Source of the DNA: Hydrangea macrophylla
Lineage: Eukaryota > Streptophyta > Magnoliopsida > Cornales > Hydrangeaceae
Reading direction: 5' to 3'
NCBI GenBank assembly: GCA_033977485.1
Contig: CM066998.1
Coordinates: 57,316,274 to 57,380,273 of the forward strand
DNA: 64,000 bases
Position 1 is the stretch's first letter; every line of letters starts with the position of its first letter. Of this stretch, positions 32,501 to 47,480 are shown piece after piece. The translations under genes were made by a program, and so were the position numbers. The notes beneath the pieces are model-generated. The model made no database searches. It worked only from the letters and a program-made list of their open reading frames with translations, and had not been told where the DNA came from.

Positions 32501-35500
32501 TTAACAACTTTTTAATAGAATCATTTTTTTACCCTTAACCAAAACCTCTTATTTCCTCAAAGATTCCTCATAGGCTCTTAACAGGAAGTGCTATACCCTT
32601 CAACCTATATCTAAAAATGTCCATATCATTTCATTAAACGAGGACACGAAATTAAAATTTTAAATTGGCTAAATAAAACTTTAAAATATTCTGAATGCAC
32701 CAACTATTTTCTCTTACGTACAATCACATGCTATTGAGCACGTTACTGCGAGAAATTGGTGATTCTTCTTAGTATTTTTTCTAAACTAGTTGGTAACTGG
32801 TGCTATGCACGGGTTGCATGCTAGTCTAGTAATGTGGAATTTCTTCTTTTAAACAAAGAAACAATCAAGCAAACGATTGCAGCCAACAATACACCAAAAT
32901 ACAACAACTAATAGAGAAAACAAGATTTGAAGAATTTACAGATAACAAATACATGTGCATAAAGTAGCAAACATTTTAGATTTGAATTCCAAATGGAAGT
33001 GGCTTGATTGTAATCATAAGAATAAACTTAAAATACAGTTTGAGTGTTTGCATAGAGTTATTTAGATTCGTGAATTGTCTAGATAACTAAGTATGACTAC
33101 TTCTGGATTAGTTTAGGAATTAGAAAAGTTATTTAAAATATTTTGACTCTCATATATTAAATTTTTGATTTTGATATAACAAAGTACACATTAGATGTAT
33201 GAAATTTGATTGTATTCCTTAGAAATGGTATATAGTAAGATAACAATTGTCATATTTAGGACTTACTGTCAAATTCCCCCTTTGGCTTCATATGTTTCCT
33301 GTTTCTTAAGAATAGGAGAATGCAAACAATGAGAATAATAAATATGACGCTTGGAACCACAGTGGTGATGACAGTTCGAGTTGTTTTAATGTCCTGTCCT
33401 GCAAAAATGAAAAGTATATGCATTATGCTAAACATAGGGAATTTTGGGTTGCTTGCTTTGTTCATTGCAAAGCAAGGCTATACATACACAAGATATATGG
33501 TTAATTATAGATACACCTGTTGTAGTTAGCGTGTCTTTCAGTTTCAATTCAGTCGCTTAATTATATCCCTTGTGGTTTGGATAAATGTACAACCGTTAGT
33601 AAATCTGTTAAATATTATAGAAAAGAGAATGTATCTAAAAAATATGCTAACCATAGGGAGTGTAACTACAACTAACTAAAAAAACAAATAACTGTGCAAA
33701 ATTCTATCCCATTAAGTATAATAAATTTATTAACGGTTGCACAGTAATCACATGACGTTTAAAAGTTCAAGGTGTAAATTAAATATGCACAAATCACAGG
33801 TGGTGTATATGTAATTAACCCTAAAATATATACAGTATATCCTATCTGACTAAGATTGTAGTATAGTACTATAGATCTTAATGAGATTCTATGGTTTGAA
33901 TTGCAATCTGGATTAAAAGATTCAATTATAATCTAGTCAAATTTCAACCTATATAAATTCAATTGCATTGACATACGAACTGGATTACAAGATTTGGAAT
34001 TGAGTGTTATCTTCGCTAGGAAAATTTATTGGTTAAAACTACGTACATAATGAAAACCTTTTTAGTGTGAAGCCTCTCAAACCAAATCTTTTGTTTGAAT
34101 ACAACAAAAATTACGATGATTTTGCAAAATTTCACAAAAACTTTTTCGACAATTTTGTGAAATTTTTAAGCTAAAAATTTCACAGAGTTGCTTGGATTTT
34201 TTGCCCGGTTTAATACGTGAGGGACCTTTCAATATATTTTTTCATTGTTGGATCTAATATTTAAAAGTACTCTAAAATGGACTAAACCCTAATTTACCCC
34301 TATATATTCTAAATGCACCTACTTAATTTTTCTCTACGCCTACATGTATTTTATATATTCACCTCTTCGTTCAATTATTTATTGTAGTAGGTGGGTAAAG
34401 AGAGTAAACTAGATGGAAGTAGATAGAATTCCTCTATGATTAATCCTTATTATAAGTCAATTACAAATGACGAGAGTGCCCCTCTTTTTTCCTGTCTTAA
34501 CCAAGTTATTTCCAAATAATTTCACATTTTCCCCCAAACATTTTATCTCCCTACTCAAAAGAAGTCCCCCCAATATTAAAACAATCTTACCCACTGTACT
34601 AATCTAAATATATACATATATATATATATAATTATTGCATCTGTTGGTTTTGGAGCTCTTGTGTGGCTCAATTGTAAAGATTTGGATCAATTTAGAATTT
34701 TGGCTCTTTCTCAACCGAGCCGCTCAGGTGAGGTTTGCTTCATTTTATACTGTAATCTCGTTTGCCCCGATTTGCTCGAGTGAGAACACTTTTTTTGGGA
34801 CAAAAATTTGCTTTCCTAATCTAATTTGGACTCTTAATCGGATTTGGAAGGAAAACATGTGCACATATGGAAAAGGAAACGTGAGAGACCCTATACAAGA
34901 ACCCTTCCCCCGAGTCAGACCACCGTCCCTTCTGTGAGAAACAAAAATCTAGGCAGGGTCACGTCTTGGCTCTCGGCGTTCGGACTACCCTCATCTTCTA
35001 TGTTACCTGGACTCTCCTACTAACCCCAAGTACCCGATCCCCGTGTCCGACGCCCGTACCCAATTCGGACACTCGAATCCTCCACAAGTGATGTTGAAAA
35101 GGTAAGTAGAAGCTCAAAATTGTGGGCAAAGAGGTTTCTAACTATTGATATTAAGAAATATAGTATGTTTATACGTTTAGAAGGTGTCCGCATACCCGTA
35201 TCCAATGTTTAGACACATGTACCCGAATCCTAAGATTTGGATTTAGAGAAGGTCCGACACCTAGATACATACCCACACTCGACACCCATACCCAAGTCTG
35301 GGTAACATAGCTCATCTTGTGCCTTGGGGCTAGCCTCAAGCCGAGTTGAGAGTCCTTGAACAACATGAACAAGCCTCTTGTTGCTCTCCCTACTGGCACT
35401 GGCCGTGTCAATGGCCTCGACAACGTGAGACACAAGGGGAGCCAAATAGGATACCAAAGGAGCCAGAGAGCAATCTATGCTATTGACTATGGAATTTTCA

Positions 35501-38500
35501 CTGATACCGACACTGGCCTGTGCTTGGCGGGTTGTTGTTTAATCGTCGTCAGTGTCATTTTGGGTGTTGCCCCCAACAGGAGCAATGGCCTTATCCTTGT
35601 TTTTTTGGGAGCTATTATCTAGCACAGTGAGTCCCACTGTGTTTGCACCTAAAAAATACATATTTTAAAGTCAAAATTGGTAGAGGCCGATCGGAATATT
35701 TTAATCGGACTTAAAGACCGACTGCAAAAATTAATGGCCAAATAATGGTTCAAAATTGGTTGGGCAAGATGACTATAGCTGCAATTGGGCTGACATACAT
35801 GTTAATCGGGCTACCTCAAATCTCCATCGGGCACATGTTATTCGGACTGTTTTTAAGTAATGATTTGATATGATGACTATTCAGTATGGTGGCCCACGTT
35901 CTTTAAGTCTAAGATTCATTTGAAGTATTTAATAAATCTGGGTCACTTCATTGACCATTTTGTAATTTGGTCATTATTCAAGTGATATGAATTAGACTTA
36001 TTTTCAGCCTTGCTAATTCATCCGGACTGGTGGTCAAAGTTTGCTGAGGCTTTGGCTTGGTCATAAAGTAACATGGTGGGACTAGAGAAATGATGATGCA
36101 AGACTGGCACATGCCACCATCAGCCAATATTTGTCCAAACAGTCTTGACATCAATGTGATCGGGCATCAAGGTAGTTGGTATTTGGTCATGGTTTCTAAA
36201 ATAATGGCCATGTGGAAAGGTTACATCAAAGCTTTAGATCAAAGCTTTTGATAAGTTGGCTTTAGCCTTGTTTTGTCATATATGGTTTCTTCCATCGGGC
36301 TTCAAGTGGCATTTTGGCCCTCATAAGTTTAATCGGCCTTGACATGCATATATTTTTGCCACAATGAAAAGTACATGGTAGGCCACCCTTTTGGTTGGAC
36401 TTCAATTTGACTGGTATATGTATGTTGCTTCACCAATTCGGGCTTGCACACAATTCAGTCGGACTGCCCATCTGCTTAAACTGGTCAAGAACACTCAATT
36501 GGTGAGCCACCTCATCATCTCATTTGACCTTTAGTGGAGCTTTATCATCAATTTCGTGCTATTCTAACATTTGGGCCCACGTTATGATGACAATGTGGGG
36601 CCTTAGTGTGTCATCAAGTCAAGGTATTAGACTGTATATACACACACATATATATATATATATGTGCAGATTCTTGAGCTGTAGTGCGCCGGTTTTTTAT
36701 CACTTTAGGAAATAGGTGAAGAGATGGATCTTTTAAGGAAGTATATCAGTCCCTACAAACTCTCAATGTGATAATATTATCAGTTTGGGAAGGTTATCAT
36801 ATTTTAGTGAGATAATATTTCAAGATATCATCTGATTTGGGAAGTATATCAGTCCCTACAATCTCTCATAATATTAGTGATATACGTTACTGTATTGATA
36901 AGGGAACTAGATGATGATATTATCAGTATTTGGAATATGATCAGGATTAGGAAAGATAATTTATTTGATATTATCTTTTATGGGAGATAATATTATCACT
37001 TTATGGGAGTTATCTTTTACTTGCAAACAAAACAAGCCGAATCAAGTCAACATGGGGACCAGATTCAAGATCAATATATATATATATATATACATATATG
37101 TATATATTTGAAGATATGGAAGGTTTTATCAGTTTATGGGAGATAAATCTGGTATATTTTACAAGATTATTTTAAAGATAATTTCTACTTACCTTATCTC
37201 AACCAGTCTAGGCCGCTATAAATATAGCTGGCAGGCCAAGCAGTCAAAACACTCCGCGTCACTTCGACTGCCGCATCCAAAAAAGTATTCTTAGCACTCT
37301 TAGCATTCTTTTTATTTTTCTTAGGCTTTCTTAGCATTTAAATTACATCCTTGTAATTTTCTCTTCCTTATTTCAATTAAATAAAATTGCACTTTTTATT
37401 TAATTTATCTTGCTTGTTTTCATCACTTGCTAGGCTTATGCGCTTCAGCACTGCCTAGGGACCTTAGGTGAGGGTACTTTCCTACTCACCTTTCACAATC
37501 GCCCGTTAGATGTCAGATTTTCAAAACCTTGTGTATCACTCACACGAGTGATTTAGGAAATTTTGTTTTATTAGTTTGGGTCTACCTCACATGGCTTTGG
37601 CACGCCCGAATAAATAATTACAGCAAACAATTTGGCACGCCCGGTGGAACCGCTGAGTGATGAATCATGTTCACCGAAGCATGGTTGCAATTCTATTATA
37701 ACCAAATGGATTGGTGTAATGAATCAATCAGCCAACTTCAACAAGAGATTAATCGTCTCAAAAACGATAAATCTGCTACTTACAAGGCTTTATGGGACAA
37801 GCCGTGGGATCTGCAGTACCCAAATCGGCACGTCATTGTAGCCCCATATGATTTTGCCATCCATGATCTTTACGAAAAGATCTGGTGTTTTGAGGCCGAT
37901 GTCAAGTACTTTACCCAAGGTATCGGCTACCTTCAAGCGAGTGGAGCTGCCTGTCCACCCCCCAATGGAAACTCTTTCATGTCTCAGGATGAGTTGCTAG
38001 ATGGTGGTTGGAAGCAAAAACCAGTCGGCTTATCAGATTTGCAGGTTGAAGAACAAGATGAATCGGCTGCTCGAGAAAGCCGTAGTGATGTACTTAATGA
38101 CATCGCTCTTCAACTTAAACTCCTAAAATTTCAACGGCCCGAGAAGGCCGATGTTACCACTTTAAATCAGGAGGCCGATGTCTCTGGTCATCTTGATTCC
38201 ACGCTGTCCAAGCCGCTCGGGGGGCACGACGGCGAAAAAATAAATAAAGATCCAAATAATCTTATTTCGGCCATAGAGCTCCTCACCGACGTTGAAGAAG
38301 ACGATGAAGCGCTCGGGGGGCAAATTCAACACGAGCCTCAAAATTTTGTTGAGGCCGAAGAGGAAGAGCGTGATGGGCCGAGTGATCTTGTATCGGCCAT
38401 AGAACCTCCTAGTGATGAGGAGGACGATGACATAGACCCTCTTGGTGATGAAGAAATCGGTGATGAACTACTCGGGAGGCAAGTTTTACCAAGACCGATT

Positions 38501-41500
38501 GAAATTAAATCGGTCCATGAAGCTTTTGAAAATATTCCTTTGAGGAAACTCAGCCTCAAGGAATTGTTCAATTTTTTCGGTCTCCTTGTGGTGACCGATT
38601 TTTATTTTTATTTTAAGCCAATTAATTATTTGGCTTGGGTTGATCTACATCCACGTTGGCTGTGTGGATGTCACCAAAAACTCGCTATTATTTGGTGGTT
38701 ATTTTTCCAACAATGGTATTATCAAGAGACTGAAAAGTTATTAAGACCGAAGGTAAAAATATTAATTCGGTCTAACTAACAGTGCTATTCGGACTCACAA
38801 GACCGAAAGCAAGAATAATAATAATAAATAAAGTAATGATAGAAGGATGCTTGGGATGCTGAATCGGACATAATAGCCGATGGTGTAGTGTCAAAAGTGC
38901 TTGTATAATAGTAAAAGTGGTGAAGCCTGATTATACGAAGTTGTTACCAGTGTTGGACTTAATGTATGCTACGAAATAAAGGGTAAAAGTTCAATATGGT
39001 GGGCCCGATGATCAGTTGCAATGGTAAGGCATTTTCATGTGGCTTGTTTCAATAGACAAATGCTAGAATAGGACCCACGTGATAATTTCATGTCAATTCA
39101 TCGGTCTAAGCACTAAGGCCGATGAAAATAGTGATGATCCGATGTTTATTATATGTCCGATGTCATTGGGCTGCCATAAATGGGTTTGGACAAAGAGAAG
39201 ACTGGTTAGCTTCACTGTGGCAAATAGTCGTCGGTCATTAAAGAGAAAAAAGAGGGACAAAATTCGGACTAAACAATTAAGGTCGAAAGAGAGAAATATG
39301 GCTATTCAAAATTTCACTTGCTTTTATTTCAAACGGCCAGGGGGGCAATTGTTTGCACCTAAAAAATACATTTTTTAAAGTCAAAATTGGTAGAGGCCGA
39401 TCGGAATATTTTTATCGGACTTAAAGACCGACTGCAAAAATTAATGGCCAAATAATGGTTCAAAATTGGTTGGGCAAGATGACTACAGCTGCAATTGGGC
39501 TGACATACATGTTAATCAGGCTACCTCAAATCTCCATCGGACACATGTTATTCGGACTGTTTTTAAGTAATGATTTGATATGATGACTATTCAGTATGGT
39601 GGCCCACGTTCTTTAAGTCTAAGATTCATTTGAAGTATTTAATAAATCTGGGTCACTTCATTGACCATTTTGTAATTTGGTCATTATTCAAGTGATATGA
39701 ATTAGGCTTATTTTCAACCTTGCTAATTCATCCAGACTGGTGGCCAAAGTTTGCTGAGGCTTTGGCTTGGTCATAAAGTAACAAGGTGGGACCAGAGAAA
39801 TGATGACACAAGACTGGCACACGCCACCATCAGCCAATATTTGTCCAAACAGTCTTGACATCAATGTGATCGGGCATCAAGGTAGTTGGTATTTGGTCAT
39901 GGTTTCTTAAATAATGGTCATGTGGAAAGGTTACATCAAAGCTTTAGATCAAAGCTTTTGATGAGTTGGCTTTAGCCTTGTTTTGTCATATATGGTTTCT
40001 TCCATCGGGCTTCAAGTGGTATTTTGGCCCTCATAAGTTTAATCGGCCTTGACATGCATATATTTTTTCCACAATGAAAAGTACATGGTAGGCCACCCTT
40101 TTGGTTGGACTTCAATTTCACTGGTATATGTATGTTGCTTCACCAATTCGGGCTAGCAAACAATATAGTCAGACTTGCCATCTGCTTAAACTGGTCAAGA
40201 ACACTCAATTGGTGAGCCACCTCATCATCTCATTTAACCTTTAGTGGAGCTTTATCATCAATTTCGTGCTATTCAAACATTTCGGCCCACGTTATGATGA
40301 CAATGTGGGGCCTTAGTGTGTCATCAAGTCAAGCTATTAGACTATATATATACACATATATATATATATATATGTGCAGATTCTTGAGCTGTAGTGCGCC
40401 GATTTTTTATCACTTTAGGAAAAAGGTGAAGGGATGGATCTTTTAGGGAAGTATATCAGTCCCAACAAACTCTCAATGTGATAATATTATCAGTTTGGGA
40501 AGGTTATCATATTTTAGTGAGATAATATTTCAAGATATTATCTGATTTGGGAAGTATATCTGTAATAACTTGAAATTTTAATTAAGGGTAAAACTCTAAT
40601 TAAATGATTAAGTGTGAGGCTGTTAATTATTTTGGAGCAGTATTTGAATTTATATGAACTTGTGTCACTATATTTAATTATTTATTCATTTATTTATTTT
40701 CTTTTCTTAATTGGTATTATTTTATTTTATTACAATATTTTTTTTTACTAGGGTTAAAGTGGGTACATATTTTAAATTGGGTGTGTAGGGGTAGACCACA
40801 CATATACACACATGTACTACATATATTTTCTTGCATTTAAAATGCAAGACAAAACCAAAGAAATGAATGGGCCCCACCCCCTTAAGTGGCCGGCCAACAC
40901 TCTCTCTCACTCCTCAACTTTCATTTTTTTTTTCTTCTTCTTTCTATCTCTCTTCTTCTCCTCCTTCTCTCTATACATATTGGGTATACAAAAGAACCTT
41001 CATAGCTTCTTCTTTCAAGCTTCAAATAGACCACAAAATAGTGATTTTTGGGAGTTTTTCTATTTCACAAAGTAATCTTAGATTTTCAAGAGCTACCTAG
41101 GGGTACCCTCAAAAATCCATTTTTTGGTCATTTACATAGTTTACCCGAATTTCATAGAGTTGAAAACCTAGCTTCCATCCATGAAGAATCTTGAGGGGCT
41201 TTTGCTTTGAAGGTGTCCTTGGGCTACCTTGGACTTCTCTTTTCCACTACTTGGAGCCATTGAAGCTTCTTTGGATTTTCTTGCATGTTGGGGTGATTTC
41301 CATTTATTTTGGAAAACCTTCTTTGCGGTAGTTTTACATTGTGCAATTCTATATATTATACATGTCTAAGATGTCTTGAGTTTACTTTTAGACTAGGAGA
41401 GAACTTAGACATATGTAATAGGATTTTTCCCTAAGTTGTAATGTTAGGATTAATTTGTGTAAATATGAATTACATGGATTGATTGTGTTAGTTGTAAATT

Positions 41501-44500
41501 TGGGGTGCTAAATGTAATTAGAATGATGATAGGAGAACAAATTGGATACATGCACTAAGTTTCTCTCAAAGTTGTAATGTTGGAATTATTTTTGGGGTGC
41601 TAAATATAATTAGAGAAATGTTAGAATAGTAATTTGGACACATGCATTAGAATTCCCCAAAGTTGTAATGTTGGAATTATTACACCTTAATGTGATTTAT
41701 ATGCTTTAGTTGTGATTTTGGGGTGCTAAATATAATTAGAGAAATGTTAGAATAATAAATTAGACCCATGCATTAGTTTTTCCCCAAGGTTGTAAATTTA
41801 GAAATATATGCTAAATTGTAAATTACATGTATGGATTTTACCAAACTTGATTATGTGGTGCTAGATATGCTTAGGATGCTCCCTTTATGTGTAAACACAT
41901 GTTAGGACGTTAGTTTAGAAATTCTCGTTAGGAATGTTAAATTATGAAATTTAATTACATTCTTTGAAGTTTTTGATATCATGTCTAATGGACTAGAATT
42001 ATTGCTTAATATATTGTAGTGGACCATTTTTAAAATCATTATCAACATCATATGCATTGAGGCCTAATCGGCAAGCATTACATGAACACGACATAAATGT
42101 TTTGTTTTGAAAAGAGAAAAACCCCATGCGAGGGAATTTTATTTAAGAAATCCGGACGTGGGTTGTGATGTGAGACAGGGAGAATGACCCTTAGAAACAT
42201 TCAAACTCCAGCTATATTCGGTTGGCTCCTGGAAGTTGGTATGCTACACTCCATGCGTGGGTGGCTCATGGTCCGGTAACGAGAGAGGTGTGCACATATC
42301 ACGCATAGCCTTGCGGCTTTAATCATTTCATTTTAGCCGTGGTGGCGACCCATTGCATCTCATTTCATTTTAGTCATGGATAGCATATAGAATTGTAACA
42401 ATGTCTTCTACGAGCCGTCGTTCTCATAAAAACGACAAAACATTTTTCAGGTGAGCTTGATAAAGGCAAAGGGCATATGTGACCCGACGCATAGGCATTG
42501 ATACCTTTTGTCCTGTTTTGAAGACTCGTGCTTAGACATGTTTATGAATAGCTCTCTTGTAAATTTTAACTAGTTGGGGAAGTTTGTAATAGTCTAGTAC
42601 TCTTAAAGAGAATGGTTGTATTATTTTTATTACAAAACTTGTAATGCTTGGACTTCCATATTTTGTCATTTTGGGAAGCCTTGATGTAATATTGATGGAC
42701 AAATGTTAGTCCTTATCTTTCCTACTTGTTAAACTTAATTATGTTATGTAAATTAAGTTTCCGAGACCGTAGGATCTCTTTTAAAGTTTTATGTATGTGT
42801 GTTGATTTGAATTCTTGCCGGATTCGTATATGATTGGTTTTGTCCTTGCCGGACTCATTGTAATCGTATGGAATCCTTGCCGGATTCGTTTATGTTTGGT
42901 TTTGTTCCTACCGGACTCATTATATTGGTATGAAATCCTTGCCGGATTTGTCCATTTTGTTTTTAAAGGAAATGTTCTAAAATCTCTCTCCCTCAATCTC
43001 TCCCCCAATCTCTCCCTCTCCCATTCTTCCTCTCTTCGTCTCTTTCACTCCTCGTTTTTATTAAATCTCGAGTACATGAAATTCCGTTTGATCTAGACAC
43101 GTGTTATATATTGTTTAGGACTTGTTTAGTCTTGTACCATAGTTTAAACTTGAAAATTTGGCATAGTTGGTAATGTTTCAAAATGTTGTCAAGTTGCTGT
43201 CAAAAAGGGAAAAACTGCTACTGTTATTTTGGTTTTCTTCCCAAACGGTGAGGAATTGGACAAAACGTCATTAGACGAAAGTTGTGCAGAATTAAATTTT
43301 ACATGGACTTACGCGGACAGAATGTGAAATTTTTAAAGATATAACTACATACAGGTGTTTTAAAATTCAGCAACTATAAAAAAAAATGCCCTTTTTCAAA
43401 GTTATTGTATTTTCCTTTCTCTCCTTGAAACTAGTACTTGTCCGGATAGTCTCTTAATTAAATTTCCTAGTGCTTCTATCTTTGTTGGGCTCATTAACAT
43501 GTAAGTCCATTTTGGATTTACGTATTAGTGAGTCATCCTTGTAGGAATCCCTGTGGGTTTCCAAAGTCACTTCCGCATTTTGTGTAAGGATTTTAATTCT
43601 CTTCTCCCTATTTCTCTATCCTTTCTCTTTCCTCAAGCTTCGGCTTTCGGGGCGTGACAATATCAGTCCCTACAATCTCTCATAATATTGGTGATATACG
43701 TTACTGTATTGATAAGGGAACTAGATGATGATATTATCAGTATTTGCAATATGATCAGGATTAGGAAAGATAATATATTTGATATTATCTTTTATGGGAG
43801 ATAATATTATCGCTTTATGGGAGTTATCTTTTACTTGCAAGCAAAGCAAGCCGAATCAAGTCAACATGGGGACCAGATTCAAGATCAATATATATACATA
43901 TATGTATATATTTGAAGATATGGAAGGCTTTATCAGTTTATGGGAGATAAATCTGGTATATTTTACCAGATTATTTTGAAGATAATTTCTACTTACCTTA
44001 TCTCAACCAGTCTAGGCCGCTATAAATACAGCAGGCAGGCCAAGCAGTGCGTCACTTCGACAACCGCATCCAAAAAAACATTCTTAGCACTCTTAGCATT
44101 CTTTTTATTTTTCTTAGGCTTTCTTAGCATTTAAATTACATCCTTGTAATTTTCTCTTCCTTATTTCAATTAAATAAAAATACTCTTTTTATTTAATTTC
44201 TCTTGCTTGTTTTCATCACTTGCTAGGCTTGTGCGCTTCAGCACTGTCTAGGGACCTTAGGTGAGGGTACTTTCCTACTCACCTTTCACAATCGCCCGTT
44301 AGATGTCAGATTTTCAAAACCTTGTGTATCACTCACACAAGTGATTTAGGAAATTTTGTTTTATTAGTTTGGGTCTAGCTCACAAGGCTCTGGCACGCCC
44401 CGAATAAATAATTACAGCAAACACACTAGGCGTGCAAAAACTGTTCATTATGTTTTTGCTTGGGTAAGCCAGAACCAGAAAGTGGTTCAATGTATGTGTG

Positions 44501-47444
44501 AGGAACAAAAGTTTCCTAATTATACTAGTGCAAGCGGTGCAACATGTTTATGAAATCTAAAAGTAAAGAGTAAGTAGGAAAGTACCCTTGCTAAAGGTTC
44601 TATAGTAGTGTTGAAGCACACAAGCCAAAACAGTGCTGAGTTTACCAAAAAGTAAATAAATCAACAAGTAAAAACAATGGAAAATACGTTGCAATGAGAA
44701 GATAGACATTTTATTGCTTGAACTTGGAACTAACAAACTTGAAAAGAAAACCTACGAACAATGCTAGGATTGGACTAGGAAAATAAAGACCAGATAATAG
44801 AGCTATGAATGCTTTGTTGAATGCGGGATTCGAGTTTGTGATTTAGGGCCAGCCTTTGTTTATAGAGTAGCCGATATGATAAGATAATGTACGTCAATCC
44901 AATAAGTGATAAGGATGATCTTCAATCATTTTTTCTTACCCTTCCCTACCAGCCAATTTGATTGAGAAATGGCAGATAACGACGACCAAATCCCTTAAAT
45001 CTCGCGCGCCGATCATAGATATCTAGGGATATGATAAACATGATTTAGGAAAATAGTACTTCATGTTGCTGACTGTCCATGCAAAATCTTCGTTGAGGCC
45101 GAATTGCAACTCACTGCTTCGGCCTGTGGGAGGAGTGGATCCTGGCTTGGTTATACGAATACCTCCCACCTGATCGGTCTAACTCCTTCTTGAAGCGCCA
45201 AATCTGGTTAGCTTGAATGCTTTATCAGTAATATGCCATACCGATGTAGGAAGCCCTACTTCATGCCTTAGCTTATTCTCACCACTGTATATTGGGCCAG
45301 GCAGTCTGCAAGAGACACCTCGTCGCCATGCCATCCCTTATTTGGTCTGTCCTTGATCATTTACTAGCCTAAAGCCCATGGCTTCGGTCATTCCCCTAAT
45401 GTCGCCCCCTCACTTATGACAGTTTTTGGGTGCAAATAGTATCCAGAAGGTATTTTTGGTATTTCATATTATTTTCATATGGCATCAAGATTCAGTGTTC
45501 AAAAAGAAGGGATGTCAGTGTTATTCCTGGAGCGTGGAGGGAGGTAAGCGTATTAGGCCAAATCTCAAGGGAGACAGGTGATATATACCCTATATCTTTA
45601 TAAGATACCAAGGGTGGAGGTATACGAGGGCTTGGGTAGGCTATACACCATCCCATCTTTTGTGGGAAAAATTTACATGGCCAAATTTTATTTATTTATT
45701 TTATTTATTAATTTATTTTTATTTATTGTAATATATGTAATCGCCCCTAAATTTTGAAAACAAAAAATATATGCAATATTTTGTCCCAAATGTAATTAAG
45801 GCCTCATATATTTGTCCCATTACCTTTTCTCAACCATTCAATTTAGCATAACCCAATTGATCTACCATCAACAATAATAAGTTATTATCAATCTCTATGA
45901 TCGAAAAACGGTGATATAACGCCAATTATACTCATAAATATATATAGACATACCCAATAAAAATTTCCTTGAGGCACTCCTCCTGAAACCTTGCATAGCT
46001 TTACCACTCTATGCACGCACCTCCAATTTCAACCCCCTAACAAAAAATCCTAGCTCGGCAATTGGAAGATACATAAGCTAATCTCAAGCATAAACAAGCT
46101 TGGCTTGTTTAAAGGGCTTGATTTCAAGCTGGTTCAATAAACAATGGCCAAGCTCAAGTATACATGAGCTTGGGTCGGACTTTGTTTGTTTAATAAACAA
46201 GTCTAGTTTTCAAGCTCGTTTTATAAATGAGCTAAACTCAAACATATAGAAGTTCAGTTCAACTCGGCTTGTATACACCTTGGCATATGATCTGGCCATT
46301 GGTTGGTCCCTTAAAATCAATCTTTTAAAAATCGGACTGGATCGGCCGGTTCAACCGACTGAACTGTCAACTGGTCGATTTTTCGGTTCGATTCAGACCA
46401 ATAATCATTTTTGGCATAAAACTTGTTTAAAATCGTTCAACCCGCCGGTTCAACCGGTAAACCGCAAAATCGGCTATGGTTTAATCCGATTCAAAAATGT
46501 TTTAAAATCCAAAATCCTTTCTCTCTATTCCTTTCCTCCCTCTCCCCCTTTCCAAGACTGTTTATTAAATTACTCACTAGAAGTCTAGAAGTCAAAACCA
46601 AGAAAAACCTTGATTGACAACTATCAAAACTTCAAAAGTATGTGCTGCCAGCCTATCACGTTTTGCTTTTCCTTTTTTTTTTTTTTTTTGGACAAATTAC
46701 ACTGATCTCCCTTGAGGTATATGACAATTACAGGGACCTCTCCTCTAATTTGAAAAATAACACTCATCTCCCCTCTACCTACTTTTTGAGTATAAGATTA
46801 CCAATTTACCCTTATCTCATTATATATATGTACATGTGTGTGTCTATTTGTGTGAGTGTGTGTATGTGCGCGCATTAGATAAAATTACATATACATTAGT
46901 AATTTTTACAGATTTAGATTTATAGTATTTAGTCCTAACTTTATAAAAATTTGCAACTCAAAATCAAAAATTTATAAAAGTTTTAAATTTTGGTTATTTA
47001 ATTTTCAGCCTAACTTACAACAGTTTACAGATTTAGCTTTTTAATTTAAGCCATTTAACTTTTTTGTCCAAGTAGTAGGTGAAATGTATTAGAACATTTA
47101 TTTAGAGTAATATTATGCTTTCTAACTTTTCATCCCAAATGATGTTGAAGTGTGATCACAGTTGAACCACTTTAACATCACAACCAATCAAAATCAATTG
47201 GGCCCACTGCTACATGTGTTGGAAAACACTTTGGGAAAGAAATTTGGGAAGTGTAGTATTACTCTTTCATTTATAAATATCAATGATAATTTTAAATTAT
47301 AAAAAATTATCTACTACCACTTTAAAATTAATGAAAACAATAATAACAATAATGAAAAGAAAAACAAAAACATCAACAATTTTTTTTTTAAAAAAATGAA
47401 TAGTTATATTGCTTTTTTGTCTTAAAAAAACATGCTCAATGGAG

Positions 47445-47480
<36 letters not shown>

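Larger units (their letters stand above)
40561..43659 (+). mobile_element. solo LTR nested in the 3' LTR
   Basis: It begins TGTAATAACTTG and ends TTTCGGGGCGTGACA, with TSD ATATC at 40556-40560 and 43660-43664. The length is 3,099 bp. Its ends are of the same type as the solo LTRs at 4417-10284 and 51113-53305. It has no internal region. It must be younger than the element it sits in. Confidence 0.93.
39350..44423 (+). mobile_element. 3' LTR of the non-autonomous element (interrupted)
   Basis: It begins TGTTTGCACCTAAAAAATAC and ends ACAGCAAACA at 44423. It is split at 40560 by a solo LTR; without that and its TSD copy it is about 1,970 bp, against 1,990 bp for the 5' LTR. TATAAATA is at 44021-44028. 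The element as a whole spans 35640-44423. Confidence 0.93.

Noticed and set aside
34635..34937. 100-codon plus-strand ORF in CRK intron 1
   Set aside because: No recognisable domain, inside intronic repeat DNA; probably chance.
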